From Crocinitomicaceae bacterium (GTDB lineage Bacteria; Bacteroidota; Bacteroidia; Flavobacteriales_G; Salibacteraceae): a DNA stretch of 8,082 bases. This document shows positions 1 to 6,397 of the stretch, piece by piece. The notes beneath the pieces were generated by a model. The model saw only the letters and a list, made by a program, of their open reading frames with translations. It searched no databases and was not told where the DNA came from. Both the position numbers and the translations under genes were made by a program. The DNA is taken from assembly GCA_018623405.1 (NCBI GenBank), contig JAAZVO010000113.1, positions 1 through 8,082 of the forward strand. Reading direction: 5' to 3'. How positions within the stretch are numbered: position 1 is the stretch's first letter; the number at the start of each line of letters is the position of its first letter.

Positions 1-288
1 ATTCAATTTATACATAGGTATTTAGCTTATGCTGTTGTTGGGTTTGTAATATTTATTTGGTTCAAGTTAAAATCTGTACAGCTATCAACTAACCAAATAC
101 TTGGTAGAAATTTATTGTTAATTGCAGTTGCTTTTCAGTTTTTACTAGGTGTGTTTACGCTACTATACAGCGTTCCTTTGGTGCTTGGCGTATTGCACCA
201 ATTTGGAGCACTATTGCTTTTAGCAGCAACGGTATTTTTTGCTCAACAGTTTGGTCTATTTAATTCGAAGGTTCAGGTTGCCACCTAA
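1..288 (+). CDS. ctaA: Heme A synthase (COX15/CtaA family), C-terminal part
   Basis: Only the last 95 residues are present; the gene begins left of the window. The reading frame is open from base 1 to a TAA stop. The fragment is very hydrophobic with three probable membrane helices (about residues 7-21, 36-56 and 60-83). It shows two histidines in family context: His5 in IQFIHRYLAY and His66 in VLGVLHQFGA. In COX15/CtaA proteins such histidines in the C-terminal four-helix bundle bind heme. The family oxidises the C8 methyl of heme O to make heme A for cytochrome c oxidase, in the inner membrane, implying an aerobic respiratory chain. Its last 29 bases overlap the end of the convergent gldD gene. 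The family call is secure; the exact subtype (COX15 or CtaA) cannot be told from the tail. Confidence 0.88.
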   Translation: MQFIHRYLAYAVVGFVIFIWFKLKSVQLSTNQILGRNLLLIAVAFQFLLGVFTLLYSVPLVLGVLHQFGALLLLAATVFFAQQFGLFNSKVQVAT

Positions 289-853
289 AGGTTTCAATTA
301 AATGCAATAAATCTTGTTTGATGTATTGCTCAACAGTTGCCAACGAATCAGGGTTTGGAGGAAGGTTAAAATACATTGCCCCTCTAAAAAAATGGTTTGC
401 ACTATCAGTTAAGAAAAACTGAAAGTTTGTTGCAGTTTCACCGGAAAAATTATAGGCTATTCCATAGATTTTTAAAGAGTCGTTGCTAAATACCTTTTCT
501 TCAATTTCGTTAGCTTTTACAATGTGTTTCATTGCGAGTTGCCTAGCGTCTTCAATGTGTTTATACAAAGAGTCTTTTTGAATAGGGGTATAACTTAAAT
601 GCACTGTATTGGCATATTGAGGATAATGTAAATTATACCAGCAAGGCTTAACGATGCCTTTTGATCTATTCTCTAAAAATGAACGTTTAGGGTACTCAAA
701 CGAAAAAGGGCACTCACTATCTAATTGTTGGTAGCTTTTTTCGGGGAAATCAATTCTCATGTAACCCTTTGGCTTAGGAGTATAGATTTCTTCGCAGGCT
801 GAAAAGATAAAAATTGCAAATACAATTAAAATGCTATTCCTCAAATTTTTCAT
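260..853 (-). CDS. gldD: Gliding motility lipoprotein GldD
   Basis: A 197-residue lipoprotein. The N-terminus has a lipoprotein signal peptide: basic MKNLR, a hydrophobic run to residue 17, then the lipobox FSAC with Cys20 as the lipidated residue. The mature start, EEIYTPKPKGYMRIDFPEK, carries the PKPxGYxRIDFP signature of GldD. The family is restricted to Bacteroidota and is required for gliding and T9SS-linked surface motility in Flavobacterium; its biochemical role is not known. The ATG lies 20 bases inside the end of gldE, which suggests translational coupling. The 3' end overlaps the convergent heme A synthase gene by 29 bases. The length is normal for the family and nothing looks broken. 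Confidence 0.95.
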   Translation of the reverse strand: MKNLRNSILIVFAIFIFSACEEIYTPKPKGYMRIDFPEKSYQQLDSECPFSFEYPKRSFLENRSKGIVKPCWYNLHYPQYANTVHLSYTPIQKDSLYKHIEDARQLAMKHIVKANEIEEKVFSNDSLKIYGIAYNFSGETATNFQFFLTDSANHFFRGAMYFNLPPNPDSLATVEQYIKQDLLHLIETFRWQPEPSN

Positions 854-2186
854 CTTGGTTTAAGCCGTAATTTTCAATTGTAAGCTTTAAGGTGTTTATT
901 TTTCTGTTATCTGCAGATTCTACTTTAAATAAATACTGTTCAAAAGCAATTGTATCTCCTTTTTGAGGAATTTTTCCATGAATCTCTAATACAAATCCTG
1001 CCAAGGTATCTGAGTCGCCTTTTTCTTTTTCGAATTCATCTCCATCAATTGCTAAAACTCGGTAGAAATCATTAAGTAATATTTTGCCTTGAAATATGTA
1101 ATTGTGGTCGTCAAGCTTAGAATACACTAAGTCCTCATCATCAAACTCATCAGATATTTCGCCAACAATTTCTTCAATAATATCCTCTAATGAAATTAAC
1201 CCGGATGATCCACCATATTCATCAACTACCACAGCCATGTGAATTTTCTTTTCTTGAAACTCTTTAAGTAAATCATCAATTTTTTTGTTTTCAGGAACAA
1301 AAAACGCAGGGCGCAATAGTGTTAACCAATTTAGATTTTTTGATTTATCTAAATGAGGTAATAAATCCTTAATGTAAAGTACTCCTATAACATTATCAAA
1401 GTTTTCTTCGAACACAGGTATCCTTGAATAGCCAGAGTTAAGTATCACATCTACAACAGTGGGAAACTTTTCGGTATTTTCTAACGCAACTACATCTACT
1501 CTAGAAGTCATTACTTGCTTAACAGAAGTATTTCCGAACTTAACTATACCCTTCAATATCTTATGATCTTCCTCATCTACAGTTTCATCTTTTGTGAGCT
1601 CTAAGGCATGTGAAAGTTCATCAACTGAGATATTGTCAGACTTTTTGATGATTCTTTTATCAATAATTTTAGTGAAAGAGGTAAGTAAATAGCTTAGGGG
1701 ACTAAAAAACTTGTTTAAAATATTAATTGGGTGCACCATTTTGTGCAACAACTTAAAAGGGTGGTTGGTAGCATAAACTTTTGGGACAATTTCACCCACC
1801 AATAAGATTAAAAAGGTAACTATGACCAATTGAAAAATTAAACCAAATAAAGGTGAGGTTGTAAAATCAAAAAGGGTATTAATGATTAGTGATGACAGTA
1901 TTACAATAGCTACATTAATAAAGTTATTGGCTATTAAAATAGTAGCTAAAAGTTTTTTTGGTTTTTGAAGCAACATTAAAATTGTGCTGTCCTCACGTTT
2001 ATCAGATTGCTTTAGGTCTTCTGCATCTTTTGAGTTTAAAGAAAAAAAAGCAACTTCACTTCCTGAAATTAGGGCAGAGCAAAGCAAGAGCAATATCAAA
2101 AGAACAAGCTCAATAGCAGCCTCAGGTTCAAAAGGCTTTAAAATTGATAAGGTTAAAAGTTGCGCCGGGTCACCCGATTCGTCCAA
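834..2186 (-). CDS. gldE: Gliding motility-associated protein GldE (CNNM/CorC-like, CBS domains)
   Basis: An integral membrane protein of about 450 residues. It has the CNNM/DUF21 membrane domain with helices at roughly 23-50, 79-106 and 113-138 and the motif GEIVPK at 131-136. A pair of CBS domains follows (about 215-280 with SGYSRIPVF, and 288-345 with AVVVDEYGG). Last is a CorC/HlyC-type C-terminal domain (about 354-438). This architecture belongs to the magnesium/cobalt efflux-linked CorC family, but in Bacteroidota this gene sits beside gldD and is linked to gliding; I recall a report that extra GldE partly suppresses a gldB defect. Whether it moves ions is unproven. The start is uncertain: the frame opens only four codons before a TTG at 2184-2186, and the first internal ATG is at residue 71, inside the membrane domain. 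The TTG is therefore the best start available. It overlaps gldD by 20 bases and starts 26 bases after ssb. Confidence 0.92.
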   Translation of the reverse strand: MDESGDPAQLLTLSILKPFEPEAAIELVLLILLLLCSALISGSEVAFFSLNSKDAEDLKQSDKREDSTILMLLQKPKKLLATILIANNFINVAIVILSSLIINTLFDFTTSPLFGLIFQLVIVTFLILLVGEIVPKVYATNHPFKLLHKMVHPINILNKFFSPLSYLLTSFTKIIDKRIIKKSDNISVDELSHALELTKDETVDEEDHKILKGIVKFGNTSVKQVMTSRVDVVALENTEKFPTVVDVILNSGYSRIPVFEENFDNVIGVLYIKDLLPHLDKSKNLNWLTLLRPAFFVPENKKIDDLLKEFQEKKIHMAVVVDEYGGSSGLISLEDIIEEIVGEISDEFDDEDLVYSKLDDHNYIFQGKILLNDFYRVLAIDGDEFEKEKGDSDTLAGFVLEIHGKIPQKGDTIAFEQYLFKVESADNRKINTLKLTIENYGLNQDEKFEE

Positions 2187-2212
2187 GGTAGTAGGTTAGG
2201 TTCAACATAAAT

Positions 2213-2662
2213 TTAGAAAGGTAAGTCATCATCAGGATTTTCTATAGAAGGTTCACTTACCGGTTGTCTTTCTGCTTGTGGTTTGGGCTGTTCAATATTT
2301 GTTTCATTTCCATCTTGGCTCATGTTAGGGCCACCAAGTAATGTAAGATTATCAACAACAATTTCTGTTATATATCTCATTTGTTTTTGCTCATCCTCCC
2401 AAGAACGGGTTCTAAGCTTTCCTTCAATATAAACTTTGTTTCCTTTTTTAAGGTATTTTTCAACCACTTGCACTAATCCCGGCCTCCAAACAGAAATGTT
2501 GTGCCATTCTGTGCTTTCTTTTCGCTCTCCTGTTTTGTCTTTGTAGGTTTCTGAAGTGGCAATTGGAAACTTTGCAAAACCTCTGTTATCATCTAAATAT
2601 CTAACTTCTGGGTCTTTTCCTAAATTTCCTATAAGAATTACTTTGTTAACGCTTCCTGACAT
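2213..2662 (-). CDS. ssb: Single-stranded DNA-binding protein
   Basis: A 149-residue SSB. The OB fold covers about residues 4-110, beginning NKVILIGNLGKDPEVRY and containing the conserved WHNISVW and KGNKVYIEGKLRTRSW segments. A flexible Gln/Pro/Glu-rich linker (about 111-143) leads to the acidic tip DDDLPF, the docking peptide by which SSB recruits replication and repair partners. As a homotetramer it would coat single-stranded DNA in replication, recombination and repair. It lies 26 bases after mutY and 26 bases before gldE on the same strand, so it is probably in one transcript with both. The ssb-gldE-gldD order is familiar from Bacteroidota. No Shine-Dalgarno sequence lies at normal distance before the ATG. 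Confidence 0.97.
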   Translation of the reverse strand: MSGSVNKVILIGNLGKDPEVRYLDDNRGFAKFPIATSETYKDKTGERKESTEWHNISVWRPGLVQVVEKYLKKGNKVYIEGKLRTRSWEDEQKQMRYITEIVVDNLTLLGGPNMSQDGNETNIEQPKPQAERQPVSEPSIENPDDDLPF

Positions 2663-2688
2663 AATCTAAAAATCTTCCTTAAAAATAA

Positions 2689-3756
2689 CTAAACAATTTG
2701 CAATTGTAAATCATTATTTTCAAAATCTTCAATAAATCGGGTTATCAACCTCGAGAATGCATAATTATTTAATTCGTTAGCAGCAACCAAAATGGTGTTT
2801 TTAATTTCTATTTGTGATTTTGTGTGAACCAACCAAAAGCTTCCATGTATTTTTTGATGAGTTAATTGATGCTGATAGGTAGTTAGAAATGAAATTGCAA
2901 TCTTTTCATTCACATCAAAATTCTTCTTGAATTGTTTTTGGATGGTAGATAAATCTGCGCTTTTTGAACTTTCAATTAGTGGAAATTCGTAGAGGTTTTT
3001 CCAAATATCGTTTTCAGTTCTTTTTCTTATAACCATTGTGCAGTTAACTGAAATAAAAAAGTAATTGAAATACCTATGTTTAACTTTTACCTTTTTTGAT
3101 TTTGCTGGAATAATCTCAATTAAATTTTTGTTATAGGCTTTACAATCCTGCATAAACACGCAAGATTCACATTTTGGTTTTTTAGGAGTGCACTGTAAAG
3201 CCCCAAACTCCATAATTGCTTGATTAAATTTTGACGCATTACCATTTATTATATGCCTAATTAAAAAATCATGCACTTCATTTTTTGTTTCCGGAACATC
3301 TATGGGTAGAGTAATCCCCAGAAGCCTGCAAATAAATCTAAAAACATTTCCATCAATAACCGGGGTTGGCTCTTCAAAACAAAATGAAGCTATTGCTGAG
3401 GCGGTGTAATCGCCTACTCCTTTAAGTTTAAGAAGGTTTTTTTTTGTATTCGGAAACTCTCCGTTGTAATCATTTACGATTTGCTTTGCCGTGAAATGCA
3501 AATTTCTAGCTCTAGAGTAATATCCTAAGCCTTGCCAAAGCTTTAGTACTTTATCTTCATCTGCATTTGCTAAATCATTAACTGTAGGGAAAGTAGTAAT
3601 GAATTTGCGGTAATAGGGTAGACCTTGCTCTACTCTTGTTTGTTGTAAAATAATTTCGGAAAGCCATATGTTATAAGGAGATTTTGTTGCTCTCCAAGGT
3701 AACTTTCGATGATTTTCATCATACCAACTTAAAAGTTTTTTTGAAAAACTGCTCAT
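2689..3756 (-). CDS. mutY: Adenine DNA glycosylase MutY
   Basis: A 355-residue base-excision repair glycosylase that removes adenine mispaired with 8-oxoguanine. The catalytic domain has Glu34 in WLSEIILQQTRV (equivalent to E. coli Glu37), a helix-hairpin-helix at about 111-119 (LKGVGDYTA) and the catalytic Asp135 in VIDGNVFR. A complete [4Fe-4S] ligand set, Cys189, Cys196, Cys199 and Cys205, has the exact family spacing C-x6-C-x2-C-x5-C. The C-terminal Nudix-like domain (about 225-345) recognises 8-oxoguanine; HQLTH at 296-300 aligns with the HTFSH loop of E. coli MutY. All catalytic features are intact. It is probably the first gene of the leftward mutY-ssb-gldE-gldD operon and diverges from HU across a 146-base control region. 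Confidence 0.96.
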   Translation of the reverse strand: MSSFSKKLLSWYDENHRKLPWRATKSPYNIWLSEIILQQTRVEQGLPYYRKFITTFPTVNDLANADEDKVLKLWQGLGYYSRARNLHFTAKQIVNDYNGEFPNTKKNLLKLKGVGDYTASAIASFCFEEPTPVIDGNVFRFICRLLGITLPIDVPETKNEVHDFLIRHIINGNASKFNQAIMEFGALQCTPKKPKCESCVFMQDCKAYNKNLIEIIPAKSKKVKVKHRYFNYFFISVNCTMVIRKRTENDIWKNLYEFPLIESSKSADLSTIQKQFKKNFDVNEKIAISFLTTYQHQLTHQKIHGSFWLVHTKSQIEIKNTILVAANELNNYAFSRLITRFIEDFENNDLQLQIV

Positions 3757-3773
3757 TCAAGATTGCTGTAAGG

Positions 3774-3806
3774 CAAATAAAAAGAAACCTTTCCAACACT
3801 TTCAAA
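3774..3806 (-). promoter_or_regulatory. Candidate promoter for mutY operon
   Basis: On the minus strand, TTTG at 3806-3803 and TTTATTTG at 3781-3774 are separated by 21 bases. This resembles the Bacteroidota sigma-A pattern of a -33 TTTG and a -7 TAnnTTTG, with one mismatch in the -7 box. The predicted start of transcription would lie about a dozen bases before the mutY ATG. It is the only good candidate in the mutY/HU intergenic region in this direction. The base composition is AT-rich, so a chance match is possible. Confidence 0.4.
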
Positions 3807-3833
3807 GAAACTTATAAAATTCTGAATAATAGC

Positions 3834-3864
3834 ATTTTCTGAATGAATATTACCATTATATTTG
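3834..3864 (+). promoter_or_regulatory. Promoter for HU gene and probably the downstream cluster
   Basis: TATATTTG at 3857-3864 is a perfect match to the Bacteroidota -7 consensus TAnnTTTG. A weak T-rich -33 region (TTTTCTG, 3834-3841) lies at about the expected distance. Transcription would begin near 3870, leaving a leader of about 33 bases before the ATG at 3903. The position matters because it lies inside the longer possible reading frame that starts at 3843, and so argues against that longer start. Confidence 0.6.
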
Positions 3865-3902
3865 CACCTCTTTTTTCGGAGACAAAAAATTTTAGAAGAA
3901 TT

Positions 3903-4193
3903 ATGACAAAAGCGGACGTAGTAAACGAGATTTCAGAAAAGACCGGAATAGAAAAACTAGCAGTTCAACATACAGTTGAAGCCTTTATGGAATCCATTAA
4001 AGATTCATTATCAAAAGGTGAAAATGTATATTTAAGAGGATTTGGAAGTTTTATAGTAAAGAAAAGAGCAGAAAAAACCGGTAGAAACATTTCAAAAAAT
4101 ACCAGTATTATCATTCCTGCTCATTACATCCCATCTTTTAAACCAGCTAAAACTTTTACCAGTAAAGTAAAAGACTCAGTTAAAGTAAAGTAG
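3903..4193 (+). CDS. HU family DNA-binding protein
   Basis: A 96-residue nucleoid protein that bends and compacts DNA as a dimer. It begins MTKADVVNEI, the standard HU/IHF N-terminus, and has the central signature VYLRGFGSFIVKKR (about 43-55) before the DNA-binding arm. The frame is open further up to an ATG at 3843, but those 20 extra residues resemble nothing in the family and would cover the promoter at 3857-3864, so I chose 3903. At the arm tip, GRNP of most HU proteins is replaced by GRNI (Ile63), losing the proline that intercalates between base pairs. A later proline in IIIPAHYIP is present. I believe this form is common in Bacteroidota. It is the first gene of the rightward cluster, 3 bases before the TPR gene. 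Confidence 0.93.
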   Translation: MTKADVVNEISEKTGIEKLAVQHTVEAFMESIKDSLSKGENVYLRGFGSFIVKKRAEKTGRNISKNTSIIIPAHYIPSFKPAKTFTSKVKDSVKVK

Positions 4194-4196
4194 TGA

Positions 4197-4676
4197 ATGC
4201 CTAAACTAAATGGTAAACAGATCGGGCTTCTTGCCGGCGCCATAATTTTAGGTGTTACAATATATTTTGCTCCTCACCATGCGAGTTCAGCCAAGGTTGA
4301 AAAGGTTGACCGTACGGTAGATGCCAAAATAAACAAAGCCATTGAGTTAGTTAATGGTGGAGGTCAACCTATGCAAGGTATAATGTTATTAAGAGAGGTT
4401 TTAGAAGAAAATCCTGATAATGTTAGAGCGAACTTTCAAATGGGATTGTTTTCAATTCAATCTCAACAGTTTGATAAAGCTTTGCAAAGGTTTGAAAAAG
4501 TACTTTCTGTTGAGCCTGATAACTACGAAGCCCAATATTTTAGAGGGCATGCTAAAGCAAGTGTAGGTGATTTTGCAGGTGCAGAAAACGACTTTAAAAG
4601 TGTAATGGAGAATGCGTCAGATCAAAAATTGATTGATGAAGCATCCAATTTTTATAACGAATTAAAAAACAAGTGA
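4197..4676 (+). CDS. Membrane-anchored TPR-repeat protein
   Basis: A 159-residue protein of unknown specific function. One N-terminal hydrophobic segment (about 7-25, IGLLAGAIILGVTIYFA) has no lipobox, so it is probably an uncleaved anchor or signal anchor with the rest in the periplasm. A polar linker (26-45) follows, then a partial TPR (about 46-75) and two clear TPR units at about 76-109 and 110-143, each with the usual small/aromatic pattern and ending in a PDN or ASD turn. TPR domains bind other proteins, so a scaffold role is likely, but the partner cannot be inferred. It starts 3 bases after the HU stop and ends 1 base before the ATG of the 30-residue basic protein, so translation is probably coupled at both ends. 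Confidence 0.85.
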   Translation: MPKLNGKQIGLLAGAIILGVTIYFAPHHASSAKVEKVDRTVDAKINKAIELVNGGGQPMQGIMLLREVLEENPDNVRANFQMGLFSIQSQQFDKALQRFEKVLSVEPDNYEAQYFRGHAKASVGDFAGAENDFKSVMENASDQKLIDEASNFYNELKNK

Positions 4677-4677
4677 T

Positions 4678-4770
4678 ATGCCTAGCGGTAAAAAAAGAAA
4701 AAGACATAAGATCGCTACCCACAAAAGGAAAAAAAGGCTAAGAAAAAATCGCCATAAAAGAAAGAAATAA
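4678..4770 (+). CDS. Very small, extremely basic protein, possibly ribosome-associated
   Basis: A 30-residue reading frame, ATG to TAA. It contains 11 Lys, 7 Arg and 3 His, with only nine other residues and no acidic ones. It begins MPSGKKRKRHK and ends RHKRKK. The ATG follows the TGA of the TPR gene by one base, a typical coupled arrangement, which supports real translation. I recognise the MPSGKKRKRHK-type peptide as a conserved small protein of Bacteroidota, often found just before the RNase G gene. Its composition suits an RNA-binding, ribosome-embedded peptide. I recall a novel small protein (bL38) reported from a Flavobacterium ribosome structure, but cannot confirm from memory that this is it. 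The gene is below the size cut-off of most gene finders and is easily missed. Confidence 0.8.
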   Translation: MPSGKKRKRHKIATHKRKKRLRKNRHKRKK

Positions 4771-4835
4771 TCTTTCTTAACTCCCCGTTTAGATTTTTTT
4801 AAAGATTAGCATTTGCTTTCCTAAGTTGGAGTATT

Positions 4836-6389
4836 GTGAATAAAGAATTAGTAATCCAATCCTCCTTAGGTGTTGTTGATATTGCGCTATTAGAAGATAA
4901 GCGACTAATAGAGCTACATAAAGAAAAGTCAGGTAATGATTTTTCAGTTGGTGATATATACCTTGGGAGGGTTAAAAAAGTTGTAACCGGCCTCAACGCG
5001 GCCTTTGTTGATGTAGGATATGAGAAAGATGCGTTTTTGCATTACCTCGACCTAGGTCCACAGCTACGCTCACTAGTTAAGTGGGTAGATAGGTCTATTT
5101 CAGGCAAACTACAAAACCCTCAGCTTGATGATTTTAAGCATGAGGAAGACATCAATAAAGATGGTAGAATTGATGAGGTACTCTCGCCCAATAAGCACAT
5201 TTTAGTACAAATTGCCAAAGAACCTATTTCTACAAAGGGACCAAGAATCTCTTGTGAAATTAGTCTTGCCGGAAGGTTTTTGGTGCTTGTTCCATTCTCA
5301 GATAAAATAACTTGTTCTCAAAAAATAAGAAGTAGAGAAGAACGCAATCGCCTTAAAACACTACTAAAGAGTATTAAACCCAAAAATTTTGGAGTAATCA
5401 TTAGAACAGTAGCCGAAAACAAAAAAGTTGCTGAGCTAGATAATGATTTAAGAACTCTGGTTGATAAATGGAAAAGGCTTCATACAAACCTTAAAGGTGC
5501 TAAACCACCAAATAGAATTTTAGGTGAGATTAACCGCTCAAATGCAGTAATTAGAGACTTACTTAATCCTTCATTTAATAATATCCATGTAGGTGATGCT
5601 ACCTTATTTGAAGAAATTAAATCTTATCTTCAGTCTGTAGCTCCCGATAGAATTGGTATTTTAAAGCATTATAAAAGCCAAGTCCCAATATTTGAATCAT
5701 TTACAATTGATAGGCAAATAAAGTCGCTTTTTGGTGTAAATGTTACCATGCCCTCAGGAGCATATTTGGTTATTGAACATACCGAAGCTTTGCATGTAAT
5801 TGATGTAAATAGCGGCAATACCGGTAAGAATCAAGAAAACCAAGAAGACTCTGCCTTAAAAGTTAATTTAGAAGCTGCTGATGAAATTGCTCGCCAACTT
5901 AGGTTAAGAGATATGGGTGGTATTGTGGTTGTAGATTTTATTGATATGCGTAAGTCTGAAAATAAAAGACTCTTAGTAGATCGATTAAAAGATAAGATGT
6001 CAACCGATAGGGCTAAACATCAAATACTTCCTCCCTCAAAATTTGGATTAGTACAAATAACTAGACAAAGGGTAAGGCCTGAACTTGATATTAAAACAAC
6101 CGAGACTTTACCTGACCAAAATGGAGGCACAAAAGAAGTAAAGGCTACCATTTTGTTAATTGATGAAATAGAGTTAAAAGTACAGCGAATTTTTGAAGGA
6201 AAACTTGCTAAGAAAGTTACCCTTCATGTACATCCATTTATTGAGGCTTACCTTACAAAGAAGTTTAGGTCCTTCCAACGTAAATGGTTTTCGAAATATA
6301 AAAAGTGGGTAACACTCATTTCTCGCGCCAATTATCCTTTGATGGAATATCATTTCTTTGATGGTGAAAATCAAGAGATAAACGTTTAA
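4836..6389 (+). CDS. rng: Ribonuclease E/G family protein (RNase G-like)
   Basis: A 517-residue endoribonuclease of the RNase E/G family, expected in the cytoplasm to cleave single-stranded, AU-rich RNA in mRNA decay and rRNA maturation. The S1 RNA-binding domain (about 36-150) includes FSVGDIYLGRV and FVDVGYEKDAFLH, interrupted by a charged insert at about 75-118. The DNase I-like catalytic domain holds the two metal-binding aspartates: Asp323 in VIDVNSG and Asp367 in VVDFIDM, equivalent to E. coli RNase E Asp303 and Asp346. The NLEAADEIARQLRLRD stretch between them is strongly conserved. The CPxC zinc-link that follows in proteobacterial enzymes is absent: no cysteine occurs after residue 160. 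There is no long RNase E-type C-terminal scaffold, hence rng rather than rne. The start is GTG at 4836, giving MNKELVIQSS as in relatives; GGAG lies four bases upstream. Confidence 0.94.
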   Translation: MNKELVIQSSLGVVDIALLEDKRLIELHKEKSGNDFSVGDIYLGRVKKVVTGLNAAFVDVGYEKDAFLHYLDLGPQLRSLVKWVDRSISGKLQNPQLDDFKHEEDINKDGRIDEVLSPNKHILVQIAKEPISTKGPRISCEISLAGRFLVLVPFSDKITCSQKIRSREERNRLKTLLKSIKPKNFGVIIRTVAENKKVAELDNDLRTLVDKWKRLHTNLKGAKPPNRILGEINRSNAVIRDLLNPSFNNIHVGDATLFEEIKSYLQSVAPDRIGILKHYKSQVPIFESFTIDRQIKSLFGVNVTMPSGAYLVIEHTEALHVIDVNSGNTGKNQENQEDSALKVNLEAADEIARQLRLRDMGGIVVVDFIDMRKSENKRLLVDRLKDKMSTDRAKHQILPPSKFGLVQITRQRVRPELDIKTTETLPDQNGGTKEVKATILLIDEIELKVQRIFEGKLAKKVTLHVHPFIEAYLTKKFRSFQRKWFSKYKKWVTLISRANYPLMEYHFFDGENQEINV

Positions 6390-6397
6390 CCCAAAAC

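Noticed and set aside
1984..2199. 71-residue plus-strand frame opposite the start of gldE
   Set aside because: It is antisense to a clear membrane domain of GldE, has low-complexity Ser-rich composition and shows no recognisable motif.
3843..3902. 20-residue N-terminal extension of HU from the ATG at 3843
   Set aside because: It has no similarity to HU N-termini, overlaps the good -7 box at 3857-3864, and the ATG at 3903 gives the standard MTKADVV start.
4822..4829. TAAGTTGG before rng as a possible -7 promoter box
   Set aside because: It has one mismatch and only a T-run, not TTTG or TTG, at the -33 distance; too weak to list as a promoter.
4799..4996. 65-residue minus-strand frame opposite the start of RNase G
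   Set aside because: It lies antisense to the conserved S1 domain of rng and has no recognisable domain.
6174..6374. 66-residue minus-strand frame opposite the end of RNase G
   Set aside because: It lies antisense to rng coding sequence and has no family features or promoter.
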